A DNA stretch of 64,000 bases from Xestospongia bergquistia (taxonomy: Eukaryota > Porifera > Demospongiae > Haplosclerida > Petrosiidae), in contig OZ014419.1 in NCBI GenBank assembly GCA_963965975.1, positions 4,739,677-4,803,676 on the forward strand. The letters are read 5' to 3'. Made by a program: the position numbers and the translations under genes. Positions within the stretch are counted from its first letter, which is position 1; every line of letters begins with the position of its first letter. Below the pieces are notes generated by a model. The model was not told the DNA's origin, ran no database searches, and worked only from the letters and a program-made list of their open reading frames with translations. This document shows positions 11,822 through 27,300 of this stretch, in pieces.

Positions 11822-14800
11822 CGTAGAGTCCTTTAGACTGAGCTGTTTACTTTATTAACTTCACTCAATAGTCTAAACCTTCTAAAGTCTTTAATTTAAA
11901 GACTTTAGATTGTTAATGCAAACCTACTTACTAAACTGTTAATAACAGTTCATTTAGTTAGTCCCATGGAGTCCATTAGACTGAGCTTTTCACTTTGTTA
12001 ACTTCAATCAATAGTCTAAACCTTCTAAAGTCTTTAATTTAAAGACTATAGAATGTTAAGGCAAAGCAACTTTCTAAACTGTTAATAACAGTTCATTTAG
12101 TTAGTCCCATAGAGTCCTTTAGACTGAGCTTTTTACTTTGTTAACTTCAATCAATAGTCTAAACCTTCTAAAGTCTTTAATTTAAAGACTATAGAGTGTT
12201 AAGGCAAACCAACTTACTAAACTGTTAATAACAGTTTATTTAGTTAGTCCCATAGAGTCTATTAGACTGAGCTGTTTACTTTGTTAAGTTCAATCAATAG
12301 TCTAAACCTTCTAAAGTATTTAATTTAAAGACTTTAGATTGTTAATGCAAACCAACTTACTAAACTGTTAATAACAGTTCATTTAGTTAGTTCCATTGAG
12401 TCGATTAGATCGAGCTGTTTACTTTATTAACTTCACTCAATAGTCTAAACCTTCTAAAGTCTTTAATTTAAAGACTTTAGATTGTTAATGCAAACCAACT
12501 TACAAAACTGTTAATAACAGTTCATTTAGTTAGTCCCATTGAGTCCATTAGACTGAGCTGTTTACTTTGTTAACTTCAATCAATAGTCTAAACTTTCTAA
12601 AGTCTTTAATTTACAGACTTTAGGGTGTTAAGGCACACCAACTTACCAAAGTGTTAATAACAGTTCATTTAGTTAGTCCCTTAGAGTCCATTAGACTGAG
12701 CTGTTTACTTTATTAACTTCACTCAATAGTCTAAACCTTCTAAAGTCTTTAATTTAAAGACTATAGGGTGTTAAGGCAAACCAACTTACCAAAGTGTTAA
12801 TAACAGTTCATTTAGTTAGTCCCATAGAGTCCATTAGACTGAGCTGTTTACTTTGTTAACTTCAATCAATAGTCTAAACCTTCTAAAGTCTTTAATTTAA
12901 AGACTATAGTGTGTTGAGGCAAAGCAACTAACTTAACTGTTAATAACAGTTTATTTAGTTAGTCCCCCAGAGTCCTTTAGACTGAGCTGTTTACTTTATT
13001 AACTTCAGTCAATAGTCTAAACCTTCTAAAGTCTTTAATTTAAAAACTTTAGATTGTTAATGCAAACCAACTTACTAAACTGTTAATAACAGTTCATTTA
13101 GTTAGTCCCATGGAGTCCATTAGATCGAGCTGTTTACTTTATTAACTTCACTCAATAGTCTAAACCTTCTAAAGTCTTTAATTTAAAGACTTTAGATTGT
13201 TAATGCAAACCATCTTACAAAACTGTTAATAACAGTTCATTTAGTTAGTCCCATTGAGTCCATTAGACTGAGCTGTTTACTTTGTTAACTTCAATCAATA
13301 GTCTAAACCTTCTAAAGTCTTTAATTTACAGACTTTAGGGTGTTAAGGCAAACCAACTTACTAAACTGTTAATAACAGTTCATTTAGTTAGTCCCTTAGA
13401 GTCCATTAGACTGAGCTGTTTACTTTATTAACTTCACTCAATAGTCTAAACCTTCTAAAGTCTTTAATTTAATGACTATAGGGTGTTAAGGCAAGCCAAC
13501 TTACCAAAGTGTTAATAACAGTTCATTTAGTTAGTCCCATAGAGTCCATTAGACTGAGCTGTTTACTTTGTTAACTTCAATCAATAGTCTAAACCTTCTA
13601 AAGTCTTTAATTTAAAGACTATAGAGTGTTAAGGCAAAGCTCCTAACTTAACTGTTAATAACAGTTTATTTAGTTAGTCCCACAGAGTCCTTTAGACTGA
13701 GCTGTTTACTTTATTAACTTCAGTCAATAGTCTAAACCTTCTTAAGTCTTTAATTTAAAGACTTTAGAGTGTTAATGCTAACTAATTTACTAAACTGTTA
13801 ATAACAGTTTATTTAGTTAGTCCCATAGAGTCCTTTAGACTGAGTTGTTTACTTTATTAACTTCACTCAATAGTCTAAACCTTCTAAAGTCTTTAATTTA
13901 ATGACTTTAGAGCGTTAACGCAAACCTACTTACTAAACTTTTAATAGCAGTTTATTTAGTTAGTCCCATAGAGTCCTTTAGACTGAGCTGTTTACTTTAT
14001 TAACATCACTCAATAGTCTAAACCTTCTAAAGTCTTTAATTTAAAGACTTTCGAGTGTTAGTGCAAACCAACCTACTAAACTGTTAATAACAGCTTATTT
14101 AGTTAGTCCTATAGAGTCCTTTAGACTGAGCTGTTTACTTTATTAACTTCACTAAATAGTCTAAACCTTCTAAAGTCTTTAATTTAAAGACTTTAGATTG
14201 TTAATGCAAACCAACTTACAAAACTGTTAATAACAGTTTATTTAGTTAGTCCCATAGAGTCCTTTAGACTGAGCTGTTTACTTTATTAACTTCACTCAAT
14301 AGTCTAAACCTTCTAAAGTCTTTAATTTAAAGACTTTAGATTGTTAATGCAAACCTACTTACTAAACTGTTAATAACAGTTTATTTAGTTAGTCCCATAG
14401 AGTCCATTAGACTGAGCTTTTTACTTTGTTAACTTCAATCAATAGTCTAAACCTTCTAAAGTCTTTAATTTAAAGACTATAGAATGTTAAGGCAAAGCAA
14501 CTTTCTAAACTGTTAATAACAGTTCATTTAGTTAGTCCCATAGAGTCCATTAGACTGAGCTTTTTACTTTGTTAACTTCAATCAATAGTCTAAACCTTCT
14601 AAAGTCTTTAATTTAAAGACTATAGAGTGTTAAGGCAAACAAACTTACTAAACTGTTAATAACAGTTTATTTAGTTAGTCCCATAGTGTCTATTAGACTG
14701 AGCTGTTTACTTTGTTAAGTTCAATCAATAGTCTAAACCTTCTAAAGTCTTTAATTTAAAGACTTTAGATTGTTAATGCAAACCAACTTACTAAACTGTT

Positions 14801-16683
14801 ATTAACAGTTCATTTAGTTAGTCCCATTGAGTCGATTAGATCGAGCTGTTTACTTTATTAACTTCACTCAATAGTCTAAACCTTCTAAAGTCTTTAATTT
14901 AAAGACTTTAGATTGTTAATGCAAACCAACTTACAAAACTGTTAATAACAGTTCATTTAGTTAGTCCCATTGAGTCCATTAGACTGAGCTGTTTACTTTG
15001 TTAACTTCAATCAATAGTCTAAACCTTCTAAAGTCTTTAATTTACAGACTTTAGGGTGTTAAGGCAAACCAACTTACCAAAGTGTTAATAACAGTTCATT
15101 TAGTTAGTCCCTTAGAGTCCATTAGACTGAGCTGTTTACTCTATTAACTTCACTCAATAGTCTAAACCTTCTAAAGTCTTTAATTTAAAGACTATAGGGT
15201 GTTAAGTGAAGCCAACTTACCAAAGTGTTAATAACAGTTCATTTAGTTAGTCCCATAGAGTCCATTAGACTGAGCTGTTTACTTTGTTAACTTCAATCAA
15301 TAGTCTAAACCTTCTAAAGTCTTTAATTTAAAGACTATAGTGTGTTGAGGCAAAGCAACTAACTTAACTATTAATAACAGTTTATTTAGTTAGTCCCCCA
15401 GAGTCCTTTAGACTGAGCTGTTTACTTTATTAACTTCAGTCAATAGTCTAAACCTTCTAAAGTCTTTAATTTAAAGACTTTAGATTGTTAATGCAGACCA
15501 ACTTACTAAACTGTTAATAACAGTTCATTTAGTTAGTCCCATGGAGTCCATTAGATCGAGTTGTTTACTTCATTAACTTCACTCAATAGTCTAAACCTTC
15601 TAAAGTCTTTAATTTAAAGACTTTGGATTGTTAATGCAAACCAACTTACAAAACTGTTAATAACAGTTCATTCAGTTAGTCCCATTGAGTCCATTAGACT
15701 GAGCGGTTTACTTTGTTAACTTCAATCAATAGTCTAAACCTTCTAAAGTCTTTAATTTACAGACTTTAGGGTGTTAAGGCAAACCAACTTACTAAACTGT
15801 TCATAACAGTTCATTTAGTTAGTCCCTTAGAGTCCATTAGACTGATCTGTTTACTTTATTAACTTCACTCAATAGTCTAAACCTTCTAAAGTCTTTAATT
15901 TAAAGACTATAGGGTGTTAAGGCAAGCAAACTTACCAAAGTGTTAATAACAGTTCATTTAGTTAGTCCCATAGAGTCCATTAGACTGAGCTGTTTACTTT
16001 GTTAACTTCAATCAATAGTCTAAACCTTCTAAAGTCTTTAATTTAAAGACTATAGAGTGTTAAGGCAAAGCATCTAACTTAACTGTTAATAACAGTTTAT
16101 TTAGTTAGTCCCACAGAGTCCTTTAGACTGAGCTGTTTACTTTATTAACTTCAGTCAATAGTCTAAACCTTCTTAAGTCTTTAATTTAAAGACTTTAGAG
16201 TGTTAATGCAAACTAATTTACTAAACTGTTAATAACAGTTTATTTAGTTAGTCCCATAGAGTCCCTTTGACTGAGTTGTTTACTTTATTAACTTCACTCA
16301 ATAGTCTAAACCTTCTAAAGTCTTTAATTTAATGACTTTAGAGCGTTAACGCAAACCTACTTACTAAACTTTTAATAGCAGTTTATTTAGTTAGTCCCAT
16401 AGAGTCCTTTAGACTGAGCTGTTTACTTTATTAACATCACTCAATAGTCTAAACCTTCTAAAGTCTTTAATTTAAAGACTTTCGAGTGTTAATGCAAACC
16501 AACCTACTAAACTGTTAATAACAGTTTAGTTAGTTAGTCCTATAGAGTCCTTTAGACTGAGCTGTTTACTTTATTAACTTCACTCAATAGTCTAAACCTT
16601 CTAAAGTCTTTAATTTAAAGACTTTAGATTGTTAATACAAACCAACTTACAAAACTGTTAATAACAGTTCATTTAGTTAGTCC
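11822..16683 (+). repeat. Seventeen-monomer tandem duplication (2 x 2431 bp)
   Basis: Markers recur at exactly 2431 bases (17 x 143): tcgattagat at 12401 and 14832, tgtgttgagg at 12910 and 15341, and aatgactttagagcg at 13900 and 16331. The copies run about 11822-14252 and 14253-16683, so they are adjacent. Scattered substitutions separate them, for example catggagtcc against catagagtcc near 11967. A more diverged relative covers about 2340-4480. Confidence 0.88.
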
Positions 16684-19600
16684 CATAGAGTCCATTAGAC
16701 TGAGCTGTTTACTTTGTTAACTTCAATCAATAGTCTAAACCTTCTAAAGTCTTTAATTTACAGACTACAGGGTGTTAAGGCAAACAACTTACCAAAGTGT
16801 TAATAACAGTTCATTTAGTTAGTCCCATAGAGTCCATTAGACTGAGCTGCTTACTTTGTTAACTTCAATCAATACTCTAAACCTTCTAAAGTCTTTAATT
16901 TAAAGACTATAGAGTGTTAAGGCAAAGCAACTAACTAAACTGTTAATAACAGTTTATTTAGTCAGTCCCACAGAGTCCTTTAGACTGAGCTGTTTACTTT
17001 ATTAACTTCAATCAATAGTCTAAACCTTCTAAAGTCTTTCATTTAAAGACTTTAGAGTGTTAATGCAAAAAAACTTATTAAACTGTTAATAACAGTTTAT
17101 TTAGTTAGTCCCATAGAGTCCTTTAGACTGAGCAGTTTACTTTATTAACTTCACTCAATAGTCTAAACCTTCTAAAGTCTTTAATTTAAAGACTTTAGAG
17201 CGTTAACGCAAACCAACTTACTAAACTCTTAATAGCAGTTTATTTAGTTAGTCCCTTAGAGTCCATTAGACTGAGCTGTTTACTTTATTAACTTCACTCA
17301 ATAGTCTAAACCTTCTAAAGTCTTTAATTTAAAGACTTTGGAGCGTTAATGCAAACCAACCTACTAAACTGTTAATAACAGTTTATTTAGTTAGTCCCAT
17401 AGAGTCCATTAAACTGAGCTGTTTACTTTATTAACTTCACTCAATAGTCTAAACCTTCTAAAGTCTTTAATTTAAAGACTTTAGATTGTTAATGCAAACC
17501 AACTTACAAAACTGTTAATAACAGTTCATTTAGTTAGTCCCATAGAGTCCATTAGACTGAGCTGTTTACTTTGTTAACTGCAATCAATAGTCTAAACCTT
17601 CTAAAGTCTTCAATTTACAGACTATAAGGTGTTAAGGCAAACCAACTTACCAAAGTGTTAATAACAGTTCATTTAGTTAGTCCCATAGAGTCCATTAGAC
17701 TGAGCTGTTTACTTTGTTAACTTCAATCAATAGTCTAAACCTTCTAAAGTCTTTAATTTAAAAACTATAGAGTGTTAAGGCAAAGCAACTAACTTAACTG
17801 TTAATAACAGTTTATTTAGTTAGTCCCACAGAGTCCTTTAGACTGAGCTGTTTACTTTATTAACTTCAATCAATAGTCTAAACCTTCTAAAGTCTTTAAT
17901 TTAAAGACTTTAGAGTGTTAATGCAAACCAACTTACTAAACTGTTAATAACAGTTTATTTAGTTAGTCCCATAGAGTCCTTTAGACTGAGCTGTTTACTT
18001 TATTAACTTCACTCAATAGTCTAAACCTTCTAAAGTCTTTAATTTAAAGACTTTAGAGTGTTAACGCAAACCAACTTACTAAACTGTTAATAGCAGTTTA
18101 TTTAGTTAGTCCCATAGAGTCCTTTAGACTTAGCTGTTTACTTTATTAACTTCACTCAATAGTCTAAACCTTCCAAAGTCTTTAATTTAAAGACTTTAGA
18201 TTGTTAATGCAAACCAACTTACTAAACTGTTAATAACAGTTCATGTAGTTAGTCCCATAAGGTTTTTTAGACTGAGCTGTTTACTTTGTTAACTTCAATC
18301 AATAGTCTACACCTTCTAAAGTCTTTAATTTAATGTCTATACAGTGTTAAGGCAAACCAACTTACTAAACTGTTAATAACAGTTTATTTAGCTAGTCCCA
18401 TAGAGTCCTTTAGACTGAGCTCTTTACTTTAATAACTTCACTCAATAGTCTAAACCTTCGAAAGTCTTTAATTTAAAGGCTTTAGAGTGCTAATGCAAAG
18501 CAACTTACTAAATTGTTAATAAAAGTTAATTTAGTTAGTCCCATAGAAACCTTTAGACTGAGCTGTTTACTTTGTTAACTTCAATCAATAGTCTAAACCA
18601 GCTAAAGTCTTTAATTTAAAGACTTTAGACTGTTAAGGCAAACCAACTTACTAAACTGTTAATAACGTTTTATTTAGTTAGTCCTATAGAGTCCTTTAAA
18701 TTGAGCTGTTTAGTTTAATAACTTCACTCAATAGTCTAAACCTTCTAAAGTCTTTAATTTAAAGACTTTAGAGTATTAATGCAAACCAACTTCCTAAACT
18801 GTTAATAACAGTTTATTTAGTTAGTCCCATAGAGTCCTTTAGACTGAGCTGTTTATTAACTTCACTCAATAGTCTAAACCTTCTAAAGTCTTTAATTTAA
18901 AGACTTTAGATTGTTAATGCAAACCAACTTACTAAACTGTTAATAACAGTTTATTTAGTTAGTCCCAAAGAGTCCATTAGACTGAGCTGTTTGCTTTGTT
19001 AACTTCAATCAATAGTATAAACCTTCTAAAGTCTTTAATTTAAAGACTCTAGAGTGTTAAGGCGAACCAACTTACTAAACTGTTAATAAGAGTTTATTAA
19101 GTTAGTCCCATAGAATCCTTTAGACTGAGCTGTTTACTTTACTAACTTCACTCAATAGTCTAAACCTTCTAAAGTCTTTAATTTAAAGACTATAGAGTGT
19201 TAAGGCAAACCAACTTACTAACCTGTTAATAACAGTTTATTTAGTTAGTCCCATAGAATCCTTTAGACTAAGTTCTTTACTTTAGCAACTTCACTCAATA
19301 GTCTAAACCTTCTAAACTCTTTAATTCAAAGACTTTAGAGTGTTAATGCAAACCAACTTACTAAACTCTTAATAGCAGTTTATTTAGTTAGTCCCTTAGA
19401 GTCCTTTAGACTGAGCTGTTTACTTTATTAACTTCACTCAATAGTCTAAACCTTCTAAAATCTTTAATTTAAAGACTTTAGAGTGTTAATGCAAACCAAC
19501 CTACTAAACTGTTACTAACAGTTTATTTAGTTAGTCCCATAGAGTCCTTTAGACTGAGCTGTTTACTTTATTAATTTCACTCAATAGTCTAAACCTTCTA

Positions 19601-22259
19601 AAGTCTTTAATTTAAAGACTTTAGATTGTTATTGCAAACCAACTTACAAAACTGTTAATAACAGTTCATTTAGTTAGTCCCATTGAGTCCATTAGACTGA
19701 GCTGTTTACTTTGTTAACTTCAATCAATAGTCTAAACCTTCTAAAGTCTTTAATTTACAGACTATAGCGTGTTAAGGCAAACCAACTTACCAAAGTGTTA
19801 GTAACAGTTCATTTAGTTAGTACCATAGAGTCCATTAGACTGAGCTGTTTACTTTGTTTACTTCAATCAATAGTCTAAACCTTCTAAAGTCTTTAATTTA
19901 AAGACTATACAGTGTTAAGGCAAAGTAACTAACTAAACTGTTAATAACGGTTTATTTAGTTAGTCCCACAGAGTCCTTTAGACTGACCTGTTTACTTTAT
20001 TAACTTCAATCAATAGTCTAAACCTTCTAAAGTCTTTAATTTAAAGACTTTAGAGTGTTAATTCAAACAAACTTACTAAACTGTTAATAACAGTTTATTT
20101 AGTTAGTCCCATAGAGTCCTTTAGACGAGCTGTTTACTTTATTAACTTCACTCAATAGTCTAAACCTTCTAAAGTCTTTAATTTAAAGACTTTAGAGGAT
20201 TAATGCAAACAAACTTACTAAACTGTTAAGAACAGTTCATTTAGTTACTCCCTCAGAGTCCTTTAGATTGAGCTGTTTACTTTATTAACTTCAATCAATA
20301 GTCTAAACCTTCTAAAGTCTTTAATTTAAGGACTTTAGAGTGTTAATGCAAACCAACTTACTAAACTGTTAATAACAGTTTATTAAGTTAGTCCCATAGA
20401 GTCCTTTAGACTGAGCTGTTTACTTTATTAACTTCACTCAATAGTCTAAACCTTCTAAAGTCTTTAATTTAAAGACTTTAGAGCGTTAACGCAAACCAAC
20501 TTACTAAACTCTTAATTGCAGTTTATCTAGTTAGTCCGTTAGAGTCGTTTAGACTGATCTGTTTACTTTATTAACTTCACTCAATAGTCTAAACCTTCTA
20601 AAGTCTTTAATTTAAAGACGTTAGAGTGTTAATGCAAACCAACCTACTAAACTGTTAATAACAGTTTATTTAGTTAGTCCCATAGAGTCCTTTAGACTGA
20701 GCTGTTTACTTTATTAACTTCACTCAATAGTCTAAACCTTCTAAAGTCTTTAATTTAAAGACTTTAGATTGTTAATGCAAACCAACTTACTAAACTGTTA
20801 ATAACAGTTCATTTAGTTAGTCCCATTGAGTCCATTAGACTGAGCTGTTTACTTTGTTAACTTCAATCAATAGTCTAAACCTTCTAAAGTCTTTAATTTA
20901 CAGACTATAGGGGGTTAAGGCAAACCAACTTACCAAAGTGTTAATAACAGTTCATTTAGTTAGTCCCATAGAGTCCATTAGACTGAGCTGTTTACTTTGT
21001 TAACTTCAATCAATAGTCTAAACCTTCTAAAGTCTTTAATTTAAAGACTATAGAGTGTTAACGCAAAGCAACTAAGTAAACAGTTAATAACAGTTTATTT
21101 AGTTAGTCCCACAGAGTCCTTTAGACTGAGCTGTTTACTTTATTAACTTCAATCAATAGTCTAAACCTTCTAAAGTCTTTAATTTAAAGACTTTAGAGTG
21201 TTAATGCAAACCAACTTACTAAACTGTTAATAACAGTTTAGTTAGTTAGTCCCATAGAGTCCTTTAGACTGAGCTGTTTACTTTATTAAGTTCACTCAAT
21301 AGTCTAAACCTTATAAAGTCTTTAATTTAAAGACTTTAGAGTGTTAACGCAAACCATCTTGCTAAACTATTAATAGCAGTTTATTTAGTTAGTTCCATAG
21401 AGTCCTTTAGACTGAGCTGTTTATTTTATTAACTTCACTCAATAGTCTAAACCTTCTAAAGTCTTTAATTTAAAGACTTTAGAGTATTAATGCAAACAAA
21501 CTTACTAAACTGTTAATAACGGTTCATTAAGTTAGTCCCTTAGAGTCCATTAGACTGAGCTGTTTACTTTGTCAACTTCAATCAATAGTCTAAACCTTTC
21601 TAAAGTCTTTAATTTAAAGACTTTAGAGTGTTAAGGCAAACCAACTTACTAAACTGTTAATAACAGTTTATTTAGTTGGTACCATAGACTCCTTTAGACT
21701 GAGCTGTTTACTTTATTAACTTCAATCAATAGTCTAAACCTTCTAAAGTCTTTAATTTAAAGACTTTAAAGTGTTAAGGCAAACGAACTTACTAAATTGT
21801 TAATAACAGTTTATTTAGTTAGTCCGATAGAGTCCTTTAGACTGAGCTGTTTATTTTATTAACTTCACTCAATAGTCTAAACCTTCTAAAGTCTTTAATT
21901 TAAAGACTTTAGAATGTTAATGCAAACCAACTTACTAAACTGTTAATAACTGTTCATTTAGTTAATCCCATAGAGTCCATTAGACGGAGGTTTTTACTTT
22001 GTTAACTTCAATCAATAGTCTAAACCTTCTAAAGTCTTTAATTTAAAGCCTATAGAGTCTTAAGGCAAAGCAACCTACTAAACTGTTAATAAGAGTTCAT
22101 TTAGTTAGTCCCATAGAGTCTATTAGACTGAGCTGTTTACTTTGTTAACTTCAATCAATAGTCTAAACCTTCTAAAGTCTTTAATTTAAAGACTATAGAG
22201 TGTTAAGGCAAAGCAACTTACTAAAATGTTAATAACAGTTCATTTAGTTAGTCCCATAG

Positions 22260-24339
22260 AGTCCTTTAGACTGAGCTGTTTAGTTTAATAACTTCACTCA
22301 ATAGTCTAAACCTTCTAAAGTCTTTAATTTAAAGACTTTAGAGTGTTAACGCAAACCAACTTACTAAACTGTTAATAGAAGTTTATTTAGTTAGTCCCAT
22401 AGAGTCCTTTAGACTGAGCTGTTTACTTTATTAACTTCACTCAATAGTCTAAACCTTCTAAAGTCTTTAACTTAAAGACTTTTGAGTGTTAATGCAAACC
22501 AACTTACGAAACTCTTTATAGCTGTTCAGTTAGTTAGTCCCATGGAGTCCTTTAGACTGAGCTGTTTACTTTATTAACTTCACTCAATAGTCTAAACCTT
22601 CTAAAGTCTTTAATTTAAAGACTTTAGAGTGTTAATGCAAACCAACTTACTAAACTGTTAATAACAGTTCATTTAGTTAGTCCCTTAGAGTCCATTAGAC
22701 TGAGCTGTTTACTTTGTCAACTTCAATCAATAGTCTAAACCTTCTAAAGTCTTTAATTTAAAGACTATAGAGTGTTAAGGCAAAGCAACTAACTAAACTG
22801 TTAATAACAGTTTTTTTAGTTAGTCCCATAGAGTCCTTTAGACTGAGCTGTTTACTTTATTAACTTCACTCAATAGTCTAAACCTTCTAAAGTCTTTAAT
22901 TTAAAGACTTTAGAGTGTTATTGCAAACCAACTTACTAAACTGTTAATAACAGTTTATTTAGTTAGTCCCATAGAGTCCTTTAGACTGAGCTGTTTACTT
23001 TATTAACTTCACTCAATAGTCTAAACCTTCTAAAGTCTTTAATTTAAAGACTTTAGATTGTTAAGGCAAACAAACTTACTAAACTGTTAATAACAGTTTA
23101 TTTAGTTAGTCCCATGGAATCCTTTAGGCTTAGCTGTTTACTTTATTAACTTCACTCAATAGTATAAACCTTCTAAAGTCTTTAATTTAAAGACTAGAGA
23201 GTGTTAAGGCAAACCAACTTACTAAACTATTAATAACAGTTTATTTAGTCAGTCCCATAGAATCCTTTAGACTGAGCTGTTTACTTTATTAACTTCACTC
23301 AATAGTCTAAACCTTCTAAAGTCTTTAATTTAAAGACTTTAGAGTGTTAATGCAAACCAACTTACTAAACTGTTAATAACAGTTTCTTTAGTTAGTCCCA
23401 TAGAGTCCTTTAGACTGAGCTGTTTACTTTATTAACTTCACTCAATAGTCTAAACCTTCTAAACTCTTTAATTTAAAGACTTTAGACTATTAACGCAAAC
23501 CAACTTACTAAACTGTTAATAACAGTTTATTTAGTTAGTCCCATAGAATCCTTTAGGCTGAGCTGTTTACTTTGTTAACATCACTCAATAGTCTAAACCT
23601 TCTAAAGTCTTTAATTTAAAGACTTTAGTGTATTAATGCAAACCAACTTACTAAACTGTTAATAACAGTTTATTTAGTTAGTCACATAGAATCTTTTAGA
23701 CTGAGCTGTTTACTTTGTTAACTTCAATCAATAGTCTAAACCATCTAAAGTCTTTAATTTAAAGACTTTAGAGTGTTAAGGCAAACCATCTTACTAAACA
23801 GTTAATAACAGTTTATTTAGTTAGTCCTATAGAGTCCTTTAGACTGAGCTGTTTAGTTTAATAACTTCACTCAATAGTCTAAACCTTCTAAAGTCTTTAA
23901 TTTAAAGACTTTAGAGTGTTAACGCAAACCAACTTACTAAACTGTTAATAGCAGTTTATTTAGTTAGTCCCATAGAGTCCTTTAGACTGAGCTGTTTACT
24001 TTATTAACTTCACTCAATAGTCTAAACCTTCTAAAGTCTTTAACTTAAAGACTTTTGAGTGTTAATGCAAACCAACTTACGAAACTCTTTATAGCTGTTC
24101 AGTTAGTTAGTCCCATGGAGTCCTTTAGACTGAGCTGTTTACTTTATTAACTTCACTCAATAGTCTAAACCTTCTAAAGTCTTTAATTTAAAGACTTTAG
24201 AGTGTTAATGCAAACCAACTTACTAAACTGTTAATAACAGTTCATTTAGTTAGTCCCTTAGAGTCCATTAGACTGAGCTGTTTACTTTGTCAACTTCAAT
24301 CAATAGTCTAAACCTTCTAAAGTCTTTAATTTAAAGACT
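22260..24339 (+). repeat. Half-kilobase block duplicated 11 monomers apart
   Basis: About 507 bases at 22260-22766 recur at 23833-24339 with an offset of exactly 1573 (11 x 143). The blocks share the rare words ctttaacttaaagacttttg and gctgttcagttagttag plus the divergent acgaaactctttatagct monomer. Monomers between the two blocks belong to other subfamilies. Confidence 0.82.
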
Positions 24340-27300
24340 TTAGAGTGTTAAGGCAAACCAACTTACTAAACTGTTAATTACAGTTTATTTAGTTGGTACC
24401 ATAGAGTCCTTTAGACTGAGCTGTTTACTTCAATAACTTCACTCAATAGTCTAAACCTTCTAAAGTCTTTAATTTAAAGACTTTAGAGTGTTAAGGCAAA
24501 CGAACTTACTAAACTGTTAATAACAGTTTATTTAGTTAGTCCCATAGAATCCTTTTGACTGAGCTGTTTACTTTATTAACTTCACTCAATAGTCTAAACC
24601 TACTAAAGTCTTTAATTTAAAGACTTTAGATTGTTAATGCAAACCAACTTACTAAACTGTTAATAACAGTTCATTTAGTTAGTCCCATAGAGTCCATTAG
24701 ACTGAGCTTTTCACTTTGTTAACTTCAATCAATAGTCGAAACCTTCTAAAGTCTTTAATTTAAAGACTATAGAGTGTTAAGGCAAAGCAACTTACTAAAC
24801 TGTTAATAACAGTTCATTTAGTTAGTCCCATAGAGTCCATTAGACTGAGCTTTTTACTTTGTTAACTTCAATCAATAGTCTAAACCTTCTAAAGTCTTTA
24901 ATTTAAAGACTATAGTGTGTTAAGGCAAACCAACTTACTAAACTGTTAATAACAGTTCATTTAGTTAGTCCCATAGAGTCTATTAGACTGAGCTGTTTAC
25001 GTTGTTAACTTCAATCAATAGTCTAAACCTTCTAAAGTCTTTAATTTAAAGACTATAGAGTGTTAAGGCAAAGCAACTAACTAAACTGTTAATAACAGTT
25101 TATTTAGTTATTCCCATAGAGACCTTTAGACTGAGCTGTTTACTTTATTAACTTCACTCAATAGTCTAAACCTTCTAAAGTCCTTAATTTAAAGACTTTA
25201 GAGTGTTAATGCAAACCAACTTATTAAACTGTTGATAACAGTTTATTTAGTTAGTCCCATGGAATCCTTTATCTTAGCTGTTTACTTTATTAACTTCACT
25301 CAATAGTCTAAACTTTCTAAAGTCTTTAATTTAAAGACTATATGGTGTTAAGGCAAACGAACTTACTAAACTATTAATAACAGTTTGTTTAGTTAGTCCC
25401 ATAGAATCCTTTAGACTGAGCTGTTTACTTTATTAACTTCACTCAATAGTCTAAACCTTCTAAAGTCTTTAATTTAAAGACTTTAGACTGTTAATGCACA
25501 CCAACTTACTAAACTGTTAATAACAGTTTATTTAGTTAGTCCCATAGAATCCTTTAGACTGAGCTGTTTACTTTGTTAACTTCAATAAATAGTCTAAACC
25601 TTCTAAAGTCTTTAATTTAAAGACTTTAGAGTATTAATGCAAACCAACTTACTAAAATGTTAATAACAGTTCACTTAGTTAGTCCCATAGAGTCCATTAG
25701 ACTGAGCTGTTTACTTTGTTAACTTCAATCAATAGTCTAAACCTTCTAATGTCTTTAATTTAAAGACTTTAGAGTATTAATGCAACCAACCTTCTAAACT
25801 GTTAATAATATTTTATTTAGTTAGTCCCATAGAATCCTTTAGGCTGAGCTGTTTACCTTGTTAACTTCAATCAATAGTCTAAACCATCTAAAGTCTTTAA
25901 TTTGAAGACTATAGAGTGTTAAGGCAAACCAACTTACTAAACTGTTAATAACAGTTTATTTAGTTAGTCCTATAGAGTCCTTTAGATTGAGCTGTTTAGT
26001 TTAATAACTTCACTCAATAGTCAAAACCTTCTAAAGTCTTTAATTTAAAGACTTTAGAGTATTAATGCAAACAAACTTCCTAAACTGTTAATAACAGTTT
26101 ATTTAGTTAGTCCCATAGAGTCCTTTAGACTGAGCTGTTTACTTTATTAACTTCACTCAATAGTCTAAACCTTCCAAAGTCTTTAATTTAATGACTTTAG
26201 ATTGTTAATGCAAACCAACCTACTAAACTGTTAATAACAGTTTATTTAGTTAGTCCCAAAGAGACCATTAGACTGAGCTGTTTGCTTTGTTAACTTCAAT
26301 CAATAGTCTAAACCTTCTAAAGTCTTTAATTTAAAGACTCTAGAGTGTTAAGGCAAACCAACTTACTAAACTGTTAATAACAATTTATTTAGTTAGTCCC
26401 ATAGAATCCTTTAGATTCAGATGTTTACTTTATTAACTTCACTCAATAGTCTAAACCTTCTAAAGTCTTTAATTTAAAGACTATAGAGTGTTAAGGCAAA
26501 CCAACTTACTAACCTGTTAATAACAGTTTATATATTTAGTCCCATAGAATCCTTTAGACTGAGCTGTTTACTTTAGCATCTTCACTCAATAGTCTAAACC
26601 TTCTAAACTCTTTAATTCAAAGACTTTAGAGTGTTAAGGCAAACCAACTTACTAAACTGTTAATAACAGTTTATTTAGCTAGTCCCATAGAGTCCTTTAG
26701 ACTGAGCTGTTTACTTTAATAACTTCACTGAATAGTCTAAACCTTCTAAAGTCTTTAATTGAAAGGCTTTAGAGTGCTAATGCAAAGCAACTTACTCAAC
26801 TGTTAATAAAAATTAATTTAGTTAGTCCCTTAGAGTCCATTAGACTGAGCTGTTTACTTTGTTAACTTCACTCAATAGTCTAAACCATCTAAAGTGTTTA
26901 ATTTAAAGACTTTAGACTGTTAAGGCAAACCAACTTACTAAACTGTTAATAACATTTTATTTAGTTAGACCCATAGAGTCCTTTAGACTGAGTTGTTTAC
27001 TTTATTAACTTCACTCAATAGTCTAAACCTTCTAAAGTCTTTAATTTAAAGACTTTAGAGCATTAATGCAAACGAACTTACTAAACTGTTAAGAACAGTT
27101 TATTTAGTTAGTCCCACAGAGTCCTTTAGATTGAGCTGTTTACTTTGTTAACTTCAATCAATAGTCTAAACCTTCTAAAGTCTTTAATTTAAAGACTTTA
27201 CAGTGTTAATGCAAACCAACGTACTAAACTGTTAATAACAGTTTATTCAGTTAGTCCCATAGAGTCCTTTAGACTGAGCTGTCTACTTTATTAACTTAAT